Assembly (NCBI RefSeq): GCF_001458315.1
Contig: NZ_CYRX01000025.1
Location: forward strand, 248,001 to 312,000
Length of the DNA: 64,000 nt
Source: Thalassobacter stenotrophicus
Lineage (GTDB): Bacteria > Pseudomonadota > Alphaproteobacteria > Rhodobacterales > Rhodobacteraceae
Direction of reading: 5' to 3'
Shown here: positions 1-11,683 of the stretch, piece after piece
Position numbering within the stretch: the stretch's first letter is position 1
Layout: every line of letters starts with the position of its first letter
Program-made: the position numbers and the translations under genes
Notes under the pieces: generated by a model
Seen by the model: only the letters and a program-made list of their open reading frames with translations
Told to the model about the DNA's origin: nothing
Database searches by the model: none

Positions 1-2
1 GC

Positions 3-1163
3 TTCTCTACAACGGCGATGTCGATTGTGATGTCTGGCTACTTCTTGGGCTTTTTGCTCGGCTCCAAGGCCGTGCCCGAGATGATCCGCCGGGTGGGCCA
101 TGTGCGGGTCTTTGCGGCGCTGGGCTCTTTCATCTCGGCGTGTCTGATCCTGTTTCCGGTGTTCACCGATCCGATCAGTTGGACGATCTTGCGCATCGCG
201 GTGGGGTTCTGTTTTTGTGGTGTGTATATCACGGCCGAAAGCTGGCTGAACAATTCCACGACGAACGCGACACGGGGCCAAGCGCTGTCGCTTTACCTGA
301 TCGTGCAAATGTTGGGCATCGTTGCAGCGCAAGCCTTGTTTGCGCTGGGCGACGCGGGGGGCTGGATCCTGTTCATCTTGCCATCGGTCTTGGTGTCGAT
401 CGCGTTTGCGCCAATTTTGCTGACCATCTCTCCGGTGCCGCCGTTTGAGGCGACCAAGCCGATGTCTTTTCGAGAAATCTATGCAGTGTCGCCACTGGGC
501 TGCGTGGGCATTTTCCTGCTGGGGGGGATATTCTCGGCGCTGTTTGGGATGTCGGCGGTTTATGGGGCGTCGATCAAGCTGTCTTCGGGCGAAATCGCGA
601 CGTTCATTGCGGCGATCTACTTGGGCGGAATGCTGCTCCAGTTTCCGATTGGTTGGATTTCGGATCGGATGGATCGGCGGAGCCTGATCTTGATCCTCGC
701 TGTGATCGGGTTGTTGGCCTGCGCGCCGACGGCTTTTGGTTTGGGTGGCTTTACTGGCCTGCTGATTACATCGTTCTTTATCGGCGGCATGGCGAACCCG
801 CTCTATGCGCTGTTGCTGGCGTATACCAACGACTACCTTAACCCAGAGGACATGGCGGCCGCCTCCGGTCAGCTTTTGTTCATCAATGGCCTTGGGGCCA
901 TCACCGGCCCATTGATCACGGGCTATTTGATGGAAACGATCGGCCCCTCTGGTTTCTTTTTGTATCTGGCGATCCAGTTGGGCGCGCTTGCGACCTATGC
1001 GGCGTGGCGGATGACACAACGTGCTATGCCGGATGATGACGAAAACTACGAAATCGTTTCGATGACGCCGATGTCACCGGCTTCGACTGCTGTGACCATG
1101 GAAGCCGTTGTTGAAGGTTGGGAAGAACAGGCCGAAGAAAACGCCGAAGACACTGCTGCGTGA
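3..1163 (+). CDS. MFS transporter, 5' end outside window
   Basis: Major facilitator superfamily permease of the inner membrane; the substrate cannot be told from sequence. The reading frame is open from the first bases of the window, and the codons before the ATG at 18 continue a helix, so the true start lies upstream. Visible residues form about eleven hydrophobic helices. Gly-rich SGYFLGFLLGS sits in the first visible helix, and the basic SDRMDRRSL loop marks the MFS centre. The last 40 or so residues are a soluble, very acidic tail (many Asp and Glu) that is unlikely to enter the membrane. The layout resembles the YcaD-like branch. A DUF924 gene follows on the same strand after 75 bases. 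Confidence 0.8.
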   Translation, partial: FSTTAMSIVMSGYFLGFLLGSKAVPEMIRRVGHVRVFAALGSFISACLILFPVFTDPISWTILRIAVGFCFCGVYITAESWLNNSTTNATRGQALSLYLIVQMLGIVAAQALFALGDAGGWILFILPSVLVSIAFAPILLTISPVPPFEATKPMSFREIYAVSPLGCVGIFLLGGIFSALFGMSAVYGASIKLSSGEIATFIAAIYLGGMLLQFPIGWISDRMDRRSLILILAVIGLLACAPTAFGLGGFTGLLITSFFIGGMANPLYALLLAYTNDYLNPEDMAAASGQLLFINGLGAITGPLITGYLMETIGPSGFFLYLAIQLGALATYAAWRMTQRAMPDDDENYEIVSMTPMSPASTAVTMEAVVEGWEEQAEENAEDTAA

Positions 1164-1238
1164 ATTTCTTGCGCAATGCCAATGAATTGGGCAAGGTGAA
1201 GGGGCCTGGTGGGGGATAAGGCTAGGGGAGGACCGGTC

Positions 1239-1814
1239 ATGGACCGATTTGAAGAGGTGTTGGAATTCTGGCTGGAGACCTGCAGCGAGAAGGACTGGTA
1301 CCAAAGCACACCAGAGCTGGATGCAGATATATCCACGCGTTTTCAGGAGCTTTGGGAGGCAGCGCGTCGTGGTGAGTTAGAGGCTTGGGCCTTATCACCG
1401 CGTGGGGCGCTGGCATTCTTGATCCTGACGGATCAGTTTTCACGCAATATGTTCCGGGGTGAGGCGACAGCCTTTGCCACAGATGCCCAAGCGCGGGCCG
1501 TGGCCAAAAAATCGATTGAGCGTGGTTTTGATCTGCAAGTCGAAGGGCCGGCGCGTCAGTTCTTTTATCTGCCGCTCGAACACTCAGAGTGTCTGAGCGA
1601 TCAGGATCGCGCTGTGCGGTTGATTGCGACCCGCTTTGAAAGCGAACAGACCCTGCTACACGCTCGCGCGCACCGTGAGATTATTCGTCAATTTGGTCGG
1701 TTCCCGTTTCGAAACAAGGCCTTGGGCCGCACTGGAACCACGCAAGAGGATGCGTTTATGACGGCTGGTGGGTACGGCACGTTTGTCGAGACCCTCGCGG
1801 CAGATGCGGCATAG
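1239..1814 (+). CDS. DUF924 family protein
   Basis: A soluble protein of 191 residues belonging to the uncharacterised DUF924 family. Family hallmarks visible are VLEFWLE near the N-terminus, LTDQFSRNMFRG at about residues 63-75, the FYLPLEHSE motif, and HREIIRQFGRFPFRN towards the end. The family is all-helical and of unknown function. I chose the ATG at 1239 because AGGGGAGG lies just upstream; an earlier in-frame GTG-type start at 1209 would add ten residues without homology. The gene stands alone between a transporter and lpdA, so its context gives no functional hint. Confidence 0.85.
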   Translation: MDRFEEVLEFWLETCSEKDWYQSTPELDADISTRFQELWEAARRGELEAWALSPRGALAFLILTDQFSRNMFRGEATAFATDAQARAVAKKSIERGFDLQVEGPARQFFYLPLEHSECLSDQDRAVRLIATRFESEQTLLHARAHREIIRQFGRFPFRNKALGRTGTTQEDAFMTAGGYGTFVETLAADAA

Positions 1815-1861
1815 GCACATAACTGCTGTTGCGACCATTCGCGCGGGTGACGTTCGATTTC

Positions 1862-1887
1862 AATTTAGTTTAAGGGTAAACTAAATT
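1862..1887. repeat. AT-rich 11-bp perfect inverted repeat before lpdA
   Basis: The arms AATTTAGTTTA and TAAACTAAATT are perfect complements separated by AGGG, and end 18 bases before the lpdA ATG. The low GC contrasts with the surrounding DNA. It could be a repressor operator overlapping the lpdA promoter, or a hairpin in the 5' leader. It has no T-run, so it is not a classical terminator. Confidence 0.6.
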
Positions 1888-1904
1888 TCGAATTGGAGAA
1901 TCTG

Positions 1905-3302
1905 ATGGCGGCGAAAAGCTTTGATATGGTCGTAATTGGTGCGGGCCCCGGCGGCTATGTTGCTGCGATCCGGGGGGCGCAACTGGGGCTGAACGTGGCC
2001 GTGGTTGAGAGAGAGCACCTTGGCGGCATTTGCCTCAACTGGGGCTGTATCCCAACCAAAGCGATGCTGCGCTCCTCTGAGGTGTTTCACCTGATGCACC
2101 GCGCCAAGGAGTTCGGCCTCAAGGCGACGGGTATCGATTATGATCTCGACGCAGTGGTCAAACGCTCCCGCCAAGTGGCCGGGCAGCTGTCTGGTGGCAT
2201 CGGTCACCTGATGAAGAAAAACAAGATCACGGTCATCATGGGTGAGGCGCGGATTGCGGGCAAAGGTAAAGTCTCGGTCAAAACCGAAGGCGGCACTGAA
2301 GATCTGAGCGCGAAGGCGATCATTCTGGCAACCGGCGCGCGGGCGCGTGAACTGCCGGGCCTTGAGGCTGATGGTGATCTGGTTTGGACCTACAAAACTG
2401 CCCTTACGCCGCCCCGCATGCCCAAAAAGCTGCTTGTGATCGGTTCGGGCGCGATCGGCATCGAATTCGCGAGCTTCTACAATACTTTGGGTGCCGACAC
2501 GACCGTCGTCGAGGTGATGGACCGTGTCCTGCCAGTAGAAGATGCCGAGATCTCGGCCTTTGCAAAAAAGTCGTTCGTAAAGCAGGGTATGAAGATCATG
2601 GAAAAAGCCATGGTCAAAAAGCTCGACCGCGCCAAGGGCAAGGTCACCGCGCATATCGAAACGGGCGGCAAGGTCGAGACGCATGAGTTTGATACCGTCA
2701 TTTCTGCCGTTGGGATCGTTGGCAATGTTGAGGGTCTCGGCCTTGAGGAATTGGGCGTTAAGATTGACCGCAGCCATGTTGTGACTGACCCCTATTGCCG
2801 GACTGGCGTCGAGGGGCTGTATGCGATTGGCGACATCGCGGGCGCACCTTGGTTGGCGCACAAAGCCTCGCACGAGGGGGTTATGGTCGCTGAACTGGTC
2901 GCGGGCAAAGGCAATCCGCACCCGATCAAGCCCGAAGAGATTGCAGGCTGCACCTATTGCCACCCGCAGGTGGCATCGGTGGGCTATACCGAAGCGAAGG
3001 CCAAGGAGCTGGGTTTCGACATCAAGGTCGGGCGCTTCCCGTTTATTGGCAACGGCAAGGCCATTGCATTGGGTGAAACCGAAGGAATGGTCAAAACCAT
3101 TTTTGATGCAAAGACCGGCGAATTGCTGGGCGCGCATATGGTCGGGGCAGAAGTGACCGAAATGATCCAGGGCTACGTCGTGGGCCGCAAGCTGGAAACG
3201 ACCGAGGCTGATCTCATGGAAACCGTGTTCCCGCACCCGACACTGTCGGAAATGATGCACGAATCCGTTTTGGACGCCTACGATAAAGTCATCCACATGT
3301 AG
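1905..3302 (+). CDS. lpdA: Dihydrolipoyl dehydrogenase (E3)
   Basis: FAD flavoenzyme that reoxidises the dihydrolipoyl groups of 2-oxoacid dehydrogenase complexes with NAD+, in the cytoplasm. The 465-residue length is normal for E3. The FAD-binding motif GAGPGGY is at residues 12-18, the redox disulfide is C43/C48 in the CLNWGCIPTK motif, the NAD-binding GSGAIGIEF fold lies near residue 180, and the catalytic His-Glu pair sits in HPTLSE near the C-terminus. The ATG at 1905 is preceded by GGAG at a good distance; the longer frame from a TTG at 1893 is less likely. No E1 or E2 gene is adjacent; they may lie upstream of the window. A strong terminator follows. Confidence 0.95.
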   Translation: MAAKSFDMVVIGAGPGGYVAAIRGAQLGLNVAVVEREHLGGICLNWGCIPTKAMLRSSEVFHLMHRAKEFGLKATGIDYDLDAVVKRSRQVAGQLSGGIGHLMKKNKITVIMGEARIAGKGKVSVKTEGGTEDLSAKAIILATGARARELPGLEADGDLVWTYKTALTPPRMPKKLLVIGSGAIGIEFASFYNTLGADTTVVEVMDRVLPVEDAEISAFAKKSFVKQGMKIMEKAMVKKLDRAKGKVTAHIETGGKVETHEFDTVISAVGIVGNVEGLGLEELGVKIDRSHVVTDPYCRTGVEGLYAIGDIAGAPWLAHKASHEGVMVAELVAGKGNPHPIKPEEIAGCTYCHPQVASVGYTEAKAKELGFDIKVGRFPFIGNGKAIALGETEGMVKTIFDAKTGELLGAHMVGAEVTEMIQGYVVGRKLETTEADLMETVFPHPTLSEMMHESVLDAYDKVIHM

Positions 3303-3328
3303 GCCGCGTTACGCTCAACACTCCCATG

Positions 3329-3360
3329 CAGCGCCCCAACCGGGGCGCTGTTTGCGTTTT
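3329..3360 (+). terminator. Rho-independent terminator of lpdA
   Basis: The nine-base stem CAGCGCCCC / GGGGCGCTG has a four-base loop and a T-rich tail, TTTGCGTTTT, starting 27 bases after the lpdA stop. Confidence 0.8.
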
Positions 3361-3401
3361 GGGGCCTTGCGGTGGCTTGGGGCATCGGTCACTGAACAGA
3401 C

Positions 3402-4532
3402 ATGGAACGCACGCGTTGGGGCCTTGTCGCTCTTCTTTTTGTTATGGGTATGTTTGCGGCGGCGCAGTTTGGCAAAGTCTCGCTGACGCTGAACGAACAC
3501 GCGGCGGTGTTTGATCGCTCCCCCACGGGGGTGGCGTTGTTCGTGTCGTTGGTGGGTTTGGTTGGGTTGTTTTGCGGGGCGGCAGCTGGTGCGATTGTGG
3601 CGTGGCTTTCGCCCCGAACCAGTCTGCTGATCGGGCTTGTGTTGAGCGCGGCGGTCTCATTGGCGCAATCGTTTTTGCCCCCCGCAGAGGTCTATGCGGC
3701 TTTGCGCCTGCTGGAAGGGGTGCCGCATTTGACATTGGTGGTTGCAGCACCACCGATCATGGCGATGATAGCCACGGACCGAGACCGCCCCGTTGTGATG
3801 TCGATCTGGGCGATGTTCTTTGGTTTGTCCTTCGCGCTGTCGGCGCTGATTGTGCCGGCGCTGTTGGAATGGGGTGGCTTGTCGCTGGTGTTGCGGGCGC
3901 ATGGGGTTGGTTTTTTGATCTTGCTGGTTCTGTTGTGGGGACAATTGCCCCGCACAGGTCGCACAGGACTTTCGTTAAATATCATCCGCTTGCATCGCGA
4001 TATCTACACCTCACTTCCTATTGTGGCGCCGGGGGCTGGCTTCGTGTTCTACACGGTGACCTACATCGCTCTTCTGACTTACTTGCCCCTCGCTTTAGAA
4101 CGGCCTGAATTGTTCGTCAGGCTGCCGTTGGTGAGCTTATGCTCAACCCTTTTGGCGGGCTACGTGTGCCGCAGCGTGGCGCCTGATCGGGTGGCGGTTG
4201 TCGGCTTCTTGGGTGGGGCTGTGGCAAGCATCGGCATTGGGATTGGCCTTCCGCTTAGCCCTGATTTGGCGTTCTTCTTTCTGGGGCTGGTGCCTGGGGC
4301 ATCGTTTGCGGCGATCCCCTTTTTCAATGCAGGCCTAGCGGATCGAACCCGCTCAACGGGCGCAATCGCTCAGCTCGGAAATTTGGGCACCGTTTCGGGC
4401 ACCCCGATATTCGCCGGCCTTCTGGCTGGCTTTGGCTTGTCCGGCATTCTACTCGGACTTGCGGGCTTTTGCCTCGCGGGAGCGGGTGTTTTGCTGCTAA
4501 TTGGCCGCTCCTTAGGGGATCATAAAAGATAA
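3402..4532 (+). CDS. MFS transporter
   Basis: An inner-membrane permease of 376 residues with about twelve hydrophobic segments, of the major facilitator superfamily. A short basic N-terminus (MERTRWG) precedes the first helix. The cytoplasmic loop between helices 2 and 3 reads WLSPRTS, a weakened form of the usual MFS motif. The layout resembles cyanate/drug-type MFS members, but the substrate is not identifiable. It is isolated between the lpdA terminator and the LexA-controlled uvrA promoter, so it is probably a single-gene unit. No obvious terminator separates it from uvrA. Confidence 0.8.
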   Translation: MERTRWGLVALLFVMGMFAAAQFGKVSLTLNEHAAVFDRSPTGVALFVSLVGLVGLFCGAAAGAIVAWLSPRTSLLIGLVLSAAVSLAQSFLPPAEVYAALRLLEGVPHLTLVVAAPPIMAMIATDRDRPVVMSIWAMFFGLSFALSALIVPALLEWGGLSLVLRAHGVGFLILLVLLWGQLPRTGRTGLSLNIIRLHRDIYTSLPIVAPGAGFVFYTVTYIALLTYLPLALERPELFVRLPLVSLCSTLLAGYVCRSVAPDRVAVVGFLGGAVASIGIGIGLPLSPDLAFFFLGLVPGASFAAIPFFNAGLADRTRSTGAIAQLGNLGTVSGTPIFAGLLAGFGLSGILLGLAGFCLAGAGVLLLIGRSLGDHKR

Positions 4533-4541
4533 CTGGTAAAT

Positions 4542-4556
4542 GTTCCGCTAATGTTC
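4542..4556 (+). promoter_or_regulatory. LexA (SOS) box upstream of uvrA
   Basis: The sequence GTTCCGCTAATGTTC exactly matches the alphaproteobacterial SOS box GTTC-N7-GTTC. It lies 66 bases before the uvrA start, where a repressor would block its promoter. A second exact box precedes recA in this window. Confidence 0.85.
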
Positions 4557-4621
4557 CAAAATTAGGTTTGAGAGTAGCCGCAATCCACTTAGATAGTGTC
4601 CTGTGAACGGATGAGGGTATC

Positions 4622-7480
4622 ATGGCAGAGCTGAAAAACATCGAGGTGCGCGGCGCGCGCGAGCACAACCTCAAGAGCATCGACGTAGATATTCCCCGTG
4701 ACAAGCTGGTGGTGATTACAGGGTTGTCCGGCTCTGGCAAATCGTCATTGGCCTTTGATACGATCTACGCCGAAGGGCAGCGGCGCTATGTCGAGAGCCT
4801 GAGCGCCTATGCGCGTCAATTCCTTGATATGATGCAGAAACCTGACGTCGATCACATCTCAGGCCTTAGCCCTGCCATCTCAATTGAACAAAAGACAACC
4901 TCGAAAAACCCACGCTCCACCGTCGGGACCGTGACCGAGATTTATGATTATATGCGGCTGCTTTTCGCACGGGCAGGGACCCCGTTTAGCCCCGCCACCG
5001 GCGAGCCGATTGAGGCCCAGCAGGTCCAAGATATGGTTGACCGTGTCATGGCCATGGAGGAAGGCACGCGTGGCTATCTACTTGCGCCAATCATCCGGGA
5101 CCGGAAAGGGGAATACCGTAAGGAATTCCTCGAATTGCGTAAGCAAGGTTTCCAGCGGGTTAAGGTTGATGGGGTGTTCTACGATCTTGATGAGCCACCA
5201 ACGCTTGATAAAAAGTTCCGCCACGACATTGATGTCGTGGTTGACCGGATCGTGGTGCGCGAGGGTGTTGAAACCCGCCTAGCCGACAGTTTTCGCACGG
5301 CTTTGGATCTCGCGGATGGGATCGCCATCCTTGAAACCGCGCCGAAAGAGGGCGATCCCGACCGCATTACCTTCTCCGAGAAATTCGCCTGTCCGGTGTC
5401 CGGCTTTACGATCCCGGAGATTGAGCCGCGTTTATTTTCCTTTAACGCTCCTTTCGGGGCGTGTCCTAAATGCGATGGGCTTGGGCACGAGTTATTCTTT
5501 GACGAACGCCTTGTGGTTCCGGATGTGACACTGTCCCTTGCGAACGGTGCTCTGGCTCCGTGGAATAAGGGTAAAAGCCCGTATTTCCTGCAAACAATCG
5601 ACGCTATCGCTGCTCATTTCGGTTTTGACAAAAAGAAAGCCTGGAAGGATTTGCCGCAAGAAGTTCAGCAGGTTTTCCTGCGCGGTTCGGGCAAGCAAGA
5701 GATTAACTTCCGTTACGATGAAGGTGGCCGCATTTACCAAGTACAACGCGTGTTTGAAGGCGTCATTCCCAACATGGAACGCCGCTACCGCGAGACAGAC
5801 TCAGCGTGGATTAGGGAAGAATTCGAGCGTTATCAAAACAACCGTTCTTGTGGCGCGTGCGATGGCTATCGGCTGCGCCCCGAAGCGCTGGCTGTCAAGA
5901 TCGCGGACGTTCATGTCGGTCAAGTCGTACAGATGTCGATCCGCGAAGCCTTTGACTGGATATCGTCTGCGCCCGAGCATCTGAGCGTTCAGAAAAATGA
6001 GATCGCAAAAGCGATTTTGAAGGAGATTTCTGAGCGTCTTGGTTTTCTAAATAACGTGGGTTTAGAATATCTTACGCTTAGCCGTTCCAGTGGTACGTTG
6101 TCGGGTGGTGAAAGCCAGCGGATCAGATTGGCAAGTCAGATCGGCTCGGGGCTGACAGGTGTTCTTTATGTGCTGGATGAGCCGTCCATTGGCCTGCACC
6201 AACGGGACAATGATCGACTGCTCGGCACGCTAAAAAACCTACGAGACCAAGGCAACACAGTGATCGTTGTCGAGCACGACGAAGAAGCTGTGCGCGAGGC
6301 TGATTATGTTTTCGATATTGGCCCGGGCGCTGGTGTGCACGGGGGGCAAGTTGTGGCCCACGGAACGCCAAGCGAAATCGAGGCTCATGAAACCTCTATT
6401 ACCGGAGCGTATCTAAGCGGACGTCGCGAAATCGCCGTGCCTGCGACGCGGCGTAAGAAGGGCAAGAAAAAGTTGACGGTCGTTAAAGCGACGGGCAACA
6501 ACCTTCAAAACGTGACCGTCGACTTTCCGCTTGGCCAGTTTGTGTGCGTTACAGGTGTCTCGGGCGGTGGTAAATCAACTTTAACGATTGAGACTTTGTT
6601 TAAGACCGCTTCAATGAAGCTAAACGGTGCACGGCAAACGCCGGCACCGTGTGAGACGATCAAGGGCCTGGAACACCTTGATAAGGTGATCGACATTGAC
6701 CAGCGCCCCATTGGGCGAACGCCGCGGTCAAACCCAGCGACTTACACCGGCGCCTTTACACCCATCCGGGATTGGTTTTCGGGTCTGCCCGAGGCCAAAG
6801 CACGCGGATACAAACCCGGCCGTTTCTCGTTTAACGTCAAAGGCGGGCGTTGTGAGGCGTGCCAAGGTGATGGTGTCATCAAGATAGAAATGCATTTCCT
6901 GCCAGATGTTTACGTGGAGTGTGAGACGTGTAAGGGACAACGCTACAACCGTGAAACTCTTGAGATTAAGTTCAAGGGAAAATCCATTGCGGACGTGTTG
7001 GACATGACTGTGGAAGATGCCCAGAGTTTCTTCCAAGCTGTTCCATCTATTCGCGAAAAAATGGATGCTTTGATGCGTGTTGGCCTTGGCTACATCAAGG
7101 TCGGCCAACAGGCGACAACCTTGTCCGGAGGGGAGGCGCAGCGCGTTAAACTTTCGAAAGAGTTAAGTAAACGTTCGACGGGGCGTACCCTATACATTCT
7201 GGACGAACCGACCACGGGTTTGCATTTTGAAGATGTGCGTAAGTTGTTGGAAGTACTGCATGAACTTGTGGATCAGGGGAACTCGGTCGTGGTGATTGAG
7301 CATAATCTTGATGTGGTTAAGACGGCTGACCACATCATCGACATTGGACCGGAGGGTGGCGATGGCGGCGGGCGCATTGTTGCTGAAGGTACGCCTCAGA
7401 AAATCGCTGAAATCCCCGAAAGCCATACCGGTCACTATCTTAAGCCGTTGTTGCAAAAGCGCTCATTGGCTGCTGAATAG
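4622..7480 (+). CDS. uvrA: Excinuclease ABC subunit A
   Basis: Damage-recognition ATPase of nucleotide excision repair; it loads UvrB at lesions. The 952-residue length is typical. It has two ABC ATPase modules. The first has Walker [10 protein letters not shown] near residue 35 and signature LSGGESQR near 495. The second has GVSGGGKST near 645 and signature LSGGEAQR near 835. Zinc-binding cysteine sets are visible (CPKCDG near 281; CEACQGDG with CETCKGQ near 745-770). The start at 4622 gives the family-typical N-terminus. Transcription is probably LexA-repressed through the box at 4542. The gene ends 3 bases before the convergent P450 gene, with no visible terminator between them. Confidence 0.97.
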   Translation: MAELKNIEVRGAREHNLKSIDVDIPRDKLVVITGLSGSGKSSLAFDTIYAEGQRRYVESLSAYARQFLDMMQKPDVDHISGLSPAISIEQKTTSKNPRSTVGTVTEIYDYMRLLFARAGTPFSPATGEPIEAQQVQDMVDRVMAMEEGTRGYLLAPIIRDRKGEYRKEFLELRKQGFQRVKVDGVFYDLDEPPTLDKKFRHDIDVVVDRIVVREGVETRLADSFRTALDLADGIAILETAPKEGDPDRITFSEKFACPVSGFTIPEIEPRLFSFNAPFGACPKCDGLGHELFFDERLVVPDVTLSLANGALAPWNKGKSPYFLQTIDAIAAHFGFDKKKAWKDLPQEVQQVFLRGSGKQEINFRYDEGGRIYQVQRVFEGVIPNMERRYRETDSAWIREEFERYQNNRSCGACDGYRLRPEALAVKIADVHVGQVVQMSIREAFDWISSAPEHLSVQKNEIAKAILKEISERLGFLNNVGLEYLTLSRSSGTLSGGESQRIRLASQIGSGLTGVLYVLDEPSIGLHQRDNDRLLGTLKNLRDQGNTVIVVEHDEEAVREADYVFDIGPGAGVHGGQVVAHGTPSEIEAHETSITGAYLSGRREIAVPATRRKKGKKKLTVVKATGNNLQNVTVDFPLGQFVCVTGVSGGGKSTLTIETLFKTASMKLNGARQTPAPCETIKGLEHLDKVIDIDQRPIGRTPRSNPATYTGAFTPIRDWFSGLPEAKARGYKPGRFSFNVKGGRCEACQGDGVIKIEMHFLPDVYVECETCKGQRYNRETLEIKFKGKSIADVLDMTVEDAQSFFQAVPSIREKMDALMRVGLGYIKVGQQATTLSGGEAQRVKLSKELSKRSTGRTLYILDEPTTGLHFEDVRKLLEVLHELVDQGNSVVVIEHNLDVVKTADHIIDIGPEGGDGGGRIVAEGTPQKIAEIPESHTGHYLKPLLQKRSLAAE

Positions 7481-7482
7481 GC

Positions 7483-8643
7483 TTAGGTCGTGACACGCAG
7501 GCTCTCTAAGCCATGAAAATGGTAAATGTCTGCGTACTGCGGCGTGCCTAAAAGCTTTAAATTAGGTTTTCGCTCCCACAGGCGATTGAGCGAAATCTCA
7601 AGTTCTAGGCGAGCAAGCGGAGCCCCAATGCAAAAGTGAATGCCTGCGCCGAAGCTTAACGGTTGCGCGTCGCTTCTGTCAGGATGAAACGAATTGGGGT
7701 TCTTGAAAGCGTTGGCGTCGCGGTTGCCCGAAGCCAAAAGAAGCGCGACGCGATCACCGGGATTAAATGTATGGCCCGCGATCTCAACGGTTTCATATGC
7801 GATCCGCTCAAACAGATGCAGCGGAGGATCGAACCTAAGGATTTCATTGATGAACGTCTCACCGATTTGAGGTGAAACTCCTAAGTCTAAGAGCGTCTTA
7901 ACCGTATTTCCGAATGTATGAACGGTCGCTTCATGCCCTGCATTGAGCAACAGAATGCAGGTGCTGATGACCTCATGCTCGCTAAGCTTTTCTGCGGTGT
8001 GGGCTGTTAACAAGGTTGAGATCAGGCTGTCGTCGGGGGTCGCTCGTTTAGCCTCAATTTGGATCTTGATATACTCTGAGAAGCTTTGTGCCGCTGCCGC
8101 CGCGACATCCTCCTGCTCGCGTGTGCGATTAGATTGATACATCGCAACCATTCTTTTTGACCAGTCCACGAGGCGTTGCCAGTCCCCTTCGGGGACACCT
8201 AGGAAGCGCGCGATTATGCGCGCTGGTAGCGGACGTCCGTAGGTTTCGAGCAGGTCAAATGGCCCATTAGGAAAGGTATCGATGAGTTCGTCGCACAGTG
8301 CCTCGATTTCTGGGCGCAGGGCCTTTATGCGTCTGTTCGTAAATGCCCGCAAAACTGCGCCGCGCAGACGGGTATGATCCGGCGGCTCAAGTTCTAGCAT
8401 CGAGTGTGCCTCTACCGCATAGAATGGTTTGAGGTGCGGTGGGACCTGGATGGGGGCCATAGGCGCGCGGCCAAATCGGCGATCGCGCAAAATGGTGTCG
8501 ATCGTAGCGTAGTCCGTGGCGCATATGACATCGTAGTCTTGCCAGTGGACTAACGGCCCAGCCGAGCGCATTTTTTCATAGAATGGGTAGGGATTTTGAA
8601 CAAAGGCTGGATCGCGAGGCGATTGTGACAAGCTTTGCATCAC
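7483..8643 (-). CDS. Cytochrome P450
   Basis: A soluble bacterial class I-type P450 of 386 residues. The heme-binding loop [15 protein letters not shown] carries the thiolate ligand at Cys338. The I-helix oxygen-activation motif is AGHEAT near residue 233, and the K-helix ExxR is EILR near 267. No transmembrane anchor is present. The substrate is unknown, and no ferredoxin or reductase gene is nearby, so electrons must come from elsewhere. Its ATG overlaps the stop codon of tpiA by four bases (ATGA), which implies translational coupling to a glycolytic gene, an unexpected partner. Confidence 0.93.
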   Translation of the reverse strand: MMQSLSQSPRDPAFVQNPYPFYEKMRSAGPLVHWQDYDVICATDYATIDTILRDRRFGRAPMAPIQVPPHLKPFYAVEAHSMLELEPPDHTRLRGAVLRAFTNRRIKALRPEIEALCDELIDTFPNGPFDLLETYGRPLPARIIARFLGVPEGDWQRLVDWSKRMVAMYQSNRTREQEDVAAAAAQSFSEYIKIQIEAKRATPDDSLISTLLTAHTAEKLSEHEVISTCILLLNAGHEATVHTFGNTVKTLLDLGVSPQIGETFINEILRFDPPLHLFERIAYETVEIAGHTFNPGDRVALLLASGNRDANAFKNPNSFHPDRSDAQPLSFGAGIHFCIGAPLARLELEISLNRLWERKPNLKLLGTPQYADIYHFHGLESLRVTT

Positions 8644-9371
8644 TGCGCGGCGAGGGCCTCAATGATTGGACAGAAATCTGCGGCCTTTAGGGACGCTCCG
8701 CCAACCAATGCGCCGTTCACGTTTGCGCAGCTGAAAATCTCACTGGCATTGGCCGCTTTGACGGAGCCGCCATAAAGCAGCGTAAAGTCTTTACCATCGT
8801 TAAACCTCACACACAGGTCGACGCGTAGGGCATCGTGGACCTCTGTTATCTGTTCGATCTCAGCTACGCGGCCTGTTCCTATGGCCCAAACGGGTTCGTA
8901 GGCTACGACTGTGTTGGCTGCAGTTGCGTCGTCCGGCACGCTGTTACGAAGTTGTTTCGCAAGAACGTCGAGGCAGTTACCAGCCTCGCGCTGAGCCAAG
9001 GTTTCGCCAATGCAAACAATGGCAATCAAGCCGGCGGACCAAGCGGCCTTTGCTTGTGCCTCAATGTCCTTATCAGTCTCGTTGTGATCGCTGCGTCGTT
9101 CAGAATGGCCAACGATAACATGCGAGGCGCCGGCATCGCACAGCATTTGGGCTGAGACATCGCCGGTATGTGCACCTTGGTTCGCAATGTGGCAATTCTG
9201 ACCGCCGATGTGCAGCCCGGGTGTTGCTGCCGCCGCAATCAGTGTGGCTGGTGGGCAGATCAGCGCCGGAATGCTCGTCGCCGTAGCTGTATCTGCGATA
9301 GCCGGAAGTTCGCTCAGGTCGGACTTAAGCCCGTGCATTTTCCAATTGCCAGCGGCGAGTTTAGAGGGCAT
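8640..9371 (-). CDS. tpiA: Triose-phosphate isomerase
   Basis: Interconverts dihydroxyacetone phosphate and glyceraldehyde 3-phosphate in glycolysis, gluconeogenesis and the Calvin cycle. The 243 residues form one TIM barrel. The catalytic residues are present: N9 and K11 in AGNWKMH, H89 in GHSERR, and E159 in [10 protein letters not shown], followed by the phosphate-gripping loop GTG and the GGSV motif. CAGGAG before the ATG is a fair ribosome-binding site. It is upstream of and overlaps the P450 gene. A second tpi copy elsewhere in the genome cannot be excluded from this window. Confidence 0.95.
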   Translation of the reverse strand: MPSKLAAGNWKMHGLKSDLSELPAIADTATATSIPALICPPATLIAAAATPGLHIGGQNCHIANQGAHTGDVSAQMLCDAGASHVIVGHSERRSDHNETDKDIEAQAKAAWSAGLIAIVCIGETLAQREAGNCLDVLAKQLRNSVPDDATAANTVVAYEPVWAIGTGRVAEIEQITEVHDALRVDLCVRFNDGKDFTLLYGGSVKAANASEIFSCANVNGALVGGASLKAADFCPIIEALAAQ

Positions 9372-9406
9372 GCGCGGATCTCCTGAGCCAATGTGTTCAG
9401 GAGAGG

Positions 9407-9775
9407 TTAAGGCTTATCAACGGCCAATGCATCATCAAATTTGATCGACTCACCGCATCCGCACGCGTCGACGACATTGGGATTACGGAACTTAAAGCCT
9501 GCCTCAAGTAGGCTGACTTCGTAGTCAATTTCTGTTCCGAACAGGAACATCTGTGCCATAGGCGCGATCATCACACGCGCACCCTCGACTTCCACGACTT
9601 CGTCATTTTTGTCTATCTCAGAGACGTATTCCATCGTGTATTCCATCCCTGCGCAGCCACCTTTTTTGATGCCGATGCGCAAGCCCATGGAGTTATCTTT
9701 CTCCATTAGCTTTGAAATCTGGCCCGCAGCGGCGGGTGTTAGGGATACAGGTGGGTTGCCGGGAATGCCGAACAT
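9407..9775 (-). CDS. HesB/IscA/SufA-type iron-sulfur carrier
   Basis: A-type Fe-S carrier that accepts nascent clusters from the SUF scaffold and delivers them to apo-enzymes in the cytoplasm. The 122 residues contain the three invariant cysteines, C41 (GGCAGM) and C105/C107 (CGCGES), in the expected spacing. I chose the ATG at 9775 because AAAGGAG lies eight bases upstream; the longer frame from 9814 would cover that site and adds unrelated residues. The gene follows a SufT-like gene on the same strand after a 199-base gap, which fits the tail of a SUF cluster whose other genes are not in this window. Confidence 0.92.
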   Translation of the reverse strand: MFGIPGNPPVSLTPAAAGQISKLMEKDNSMGLRIGIKKGGCAGMEYTMEYVSEIDKNDEVVEVEGARVMIAPMAQMFLFGTEIDYEVSLLEAGFKFRNPNVVDACGCGESIKFDDALAVDKP

Positions 9776-9974
9776 GAGCGATCTCCTTTGGGAGCAAGAT
9801 AAGCCTGAGTGCATTTAGGCTCAAGAGGCAAGGCAGTGGTAAGTGAAGCGTTCAACCAGTTCAGCTATGTACAGCGTTCCAATGAGCGAGCCATTAACAT
9901 GACCCTCAAGATCTTAACGCTGCGGTCCCGCTTTGAAAAAGCACACTCAGGGCTTTAGCACATCTGAACGGTTT

Positions 9975-10328
9975 CTACATGAAGCCCAATTCAAGCCGCG
10001 CTTCGTCGGACATCATCTCCATGCCCCATTGCGGCTCCCACGTTAGGTCTACGTCTACCTGCTTTACGCCTGGCAGGGGTGCTACAGCGTCAGCAACCCA
10101 GCCGGGCATTTCGCCAGCAACGGGGCAACCTGGCGCTGTAAGCGACATGATGATCCGCACTTCGCTTTCCGCATTGATATCAATGGTGTAGATCAGGCCA
10201 AGGTCATAAATATTGACGGGGATCTCTGGGTCGAACACCGACCGGCAGGCGTTAACGATGCCTTCATAAAGAGGGTGATCCGTGGAGGAGGGCGCGATCA
10301 GCGGCGTGCCTTCAAGAGCGTCTGACAT
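9975..10328 (-). CDS. SufT-like MIP18/DUF59 iron-sulfur maturation protein
   Basis: A small cytoplasmic protein (117 residues) of the MIP18 family (DUF59), which helps mature Fe-S proteins. The family core DPEIPVNIYDLGLIY is at residues 33-47. The loop TAPGCPVAGEMP carries the conserved cysteine C68, and the C-terminal part has the WEPQW motif typical of the SUF-associated (SufT/PaaD-like) branch. Its neighbour is an A-type Fe-S carrier on the same strand. PaaD of phenylacetate degradation is a paralogue, but the context favours the SUF role. Confidence 0.9.
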   Translation of the reverse strand: MSDALEGTPLIAPSSTDHPLYEGIVNACRSVFDPEIPVNIYDLGLIYTIDINAESEVRIIMSLTAPGCPVAGEMPGWVADAVAPLPGVKQVDVDLTWEPQWGMEMMSDEARLELGFM

Positions 10329-10498
10329 GGAGAGATGAGCCTTCGACTTGTTTCCTTACCGAAAATATAGGGAATAGGATTGACGGCGTCCAGCCGTGAG
10401 GCGCGCATTAACCAATGCTGCGTAGTATTTTGGTTAACGGGCAGCGTTAAATAAAGAGTATAGTCGATAAACACCGGCAGCTTGAAACGTAAAACTGA

Positions 10499-11683
<1,185 letters not shown>

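Noticed and set aside
1881-3296. 471-codon open frame antisense to lpdA
   Set aside because: It mirrors lpdA almost end to end, has no family motif and His/Arg/Phe-rich composition typical of a shadow frame in GC-rich DNA.
8640-8643. A secondary-metabolite cluster around the P450
   Set aside because: The neighbours are tpiA, uvrA and Fe-S genes; no synthase or tailoring gene is present.
10430-10450. TTAACGGGCAGCGTTAA as a CtrA box before tgt
   Set aside because: The spacer is nine bases.
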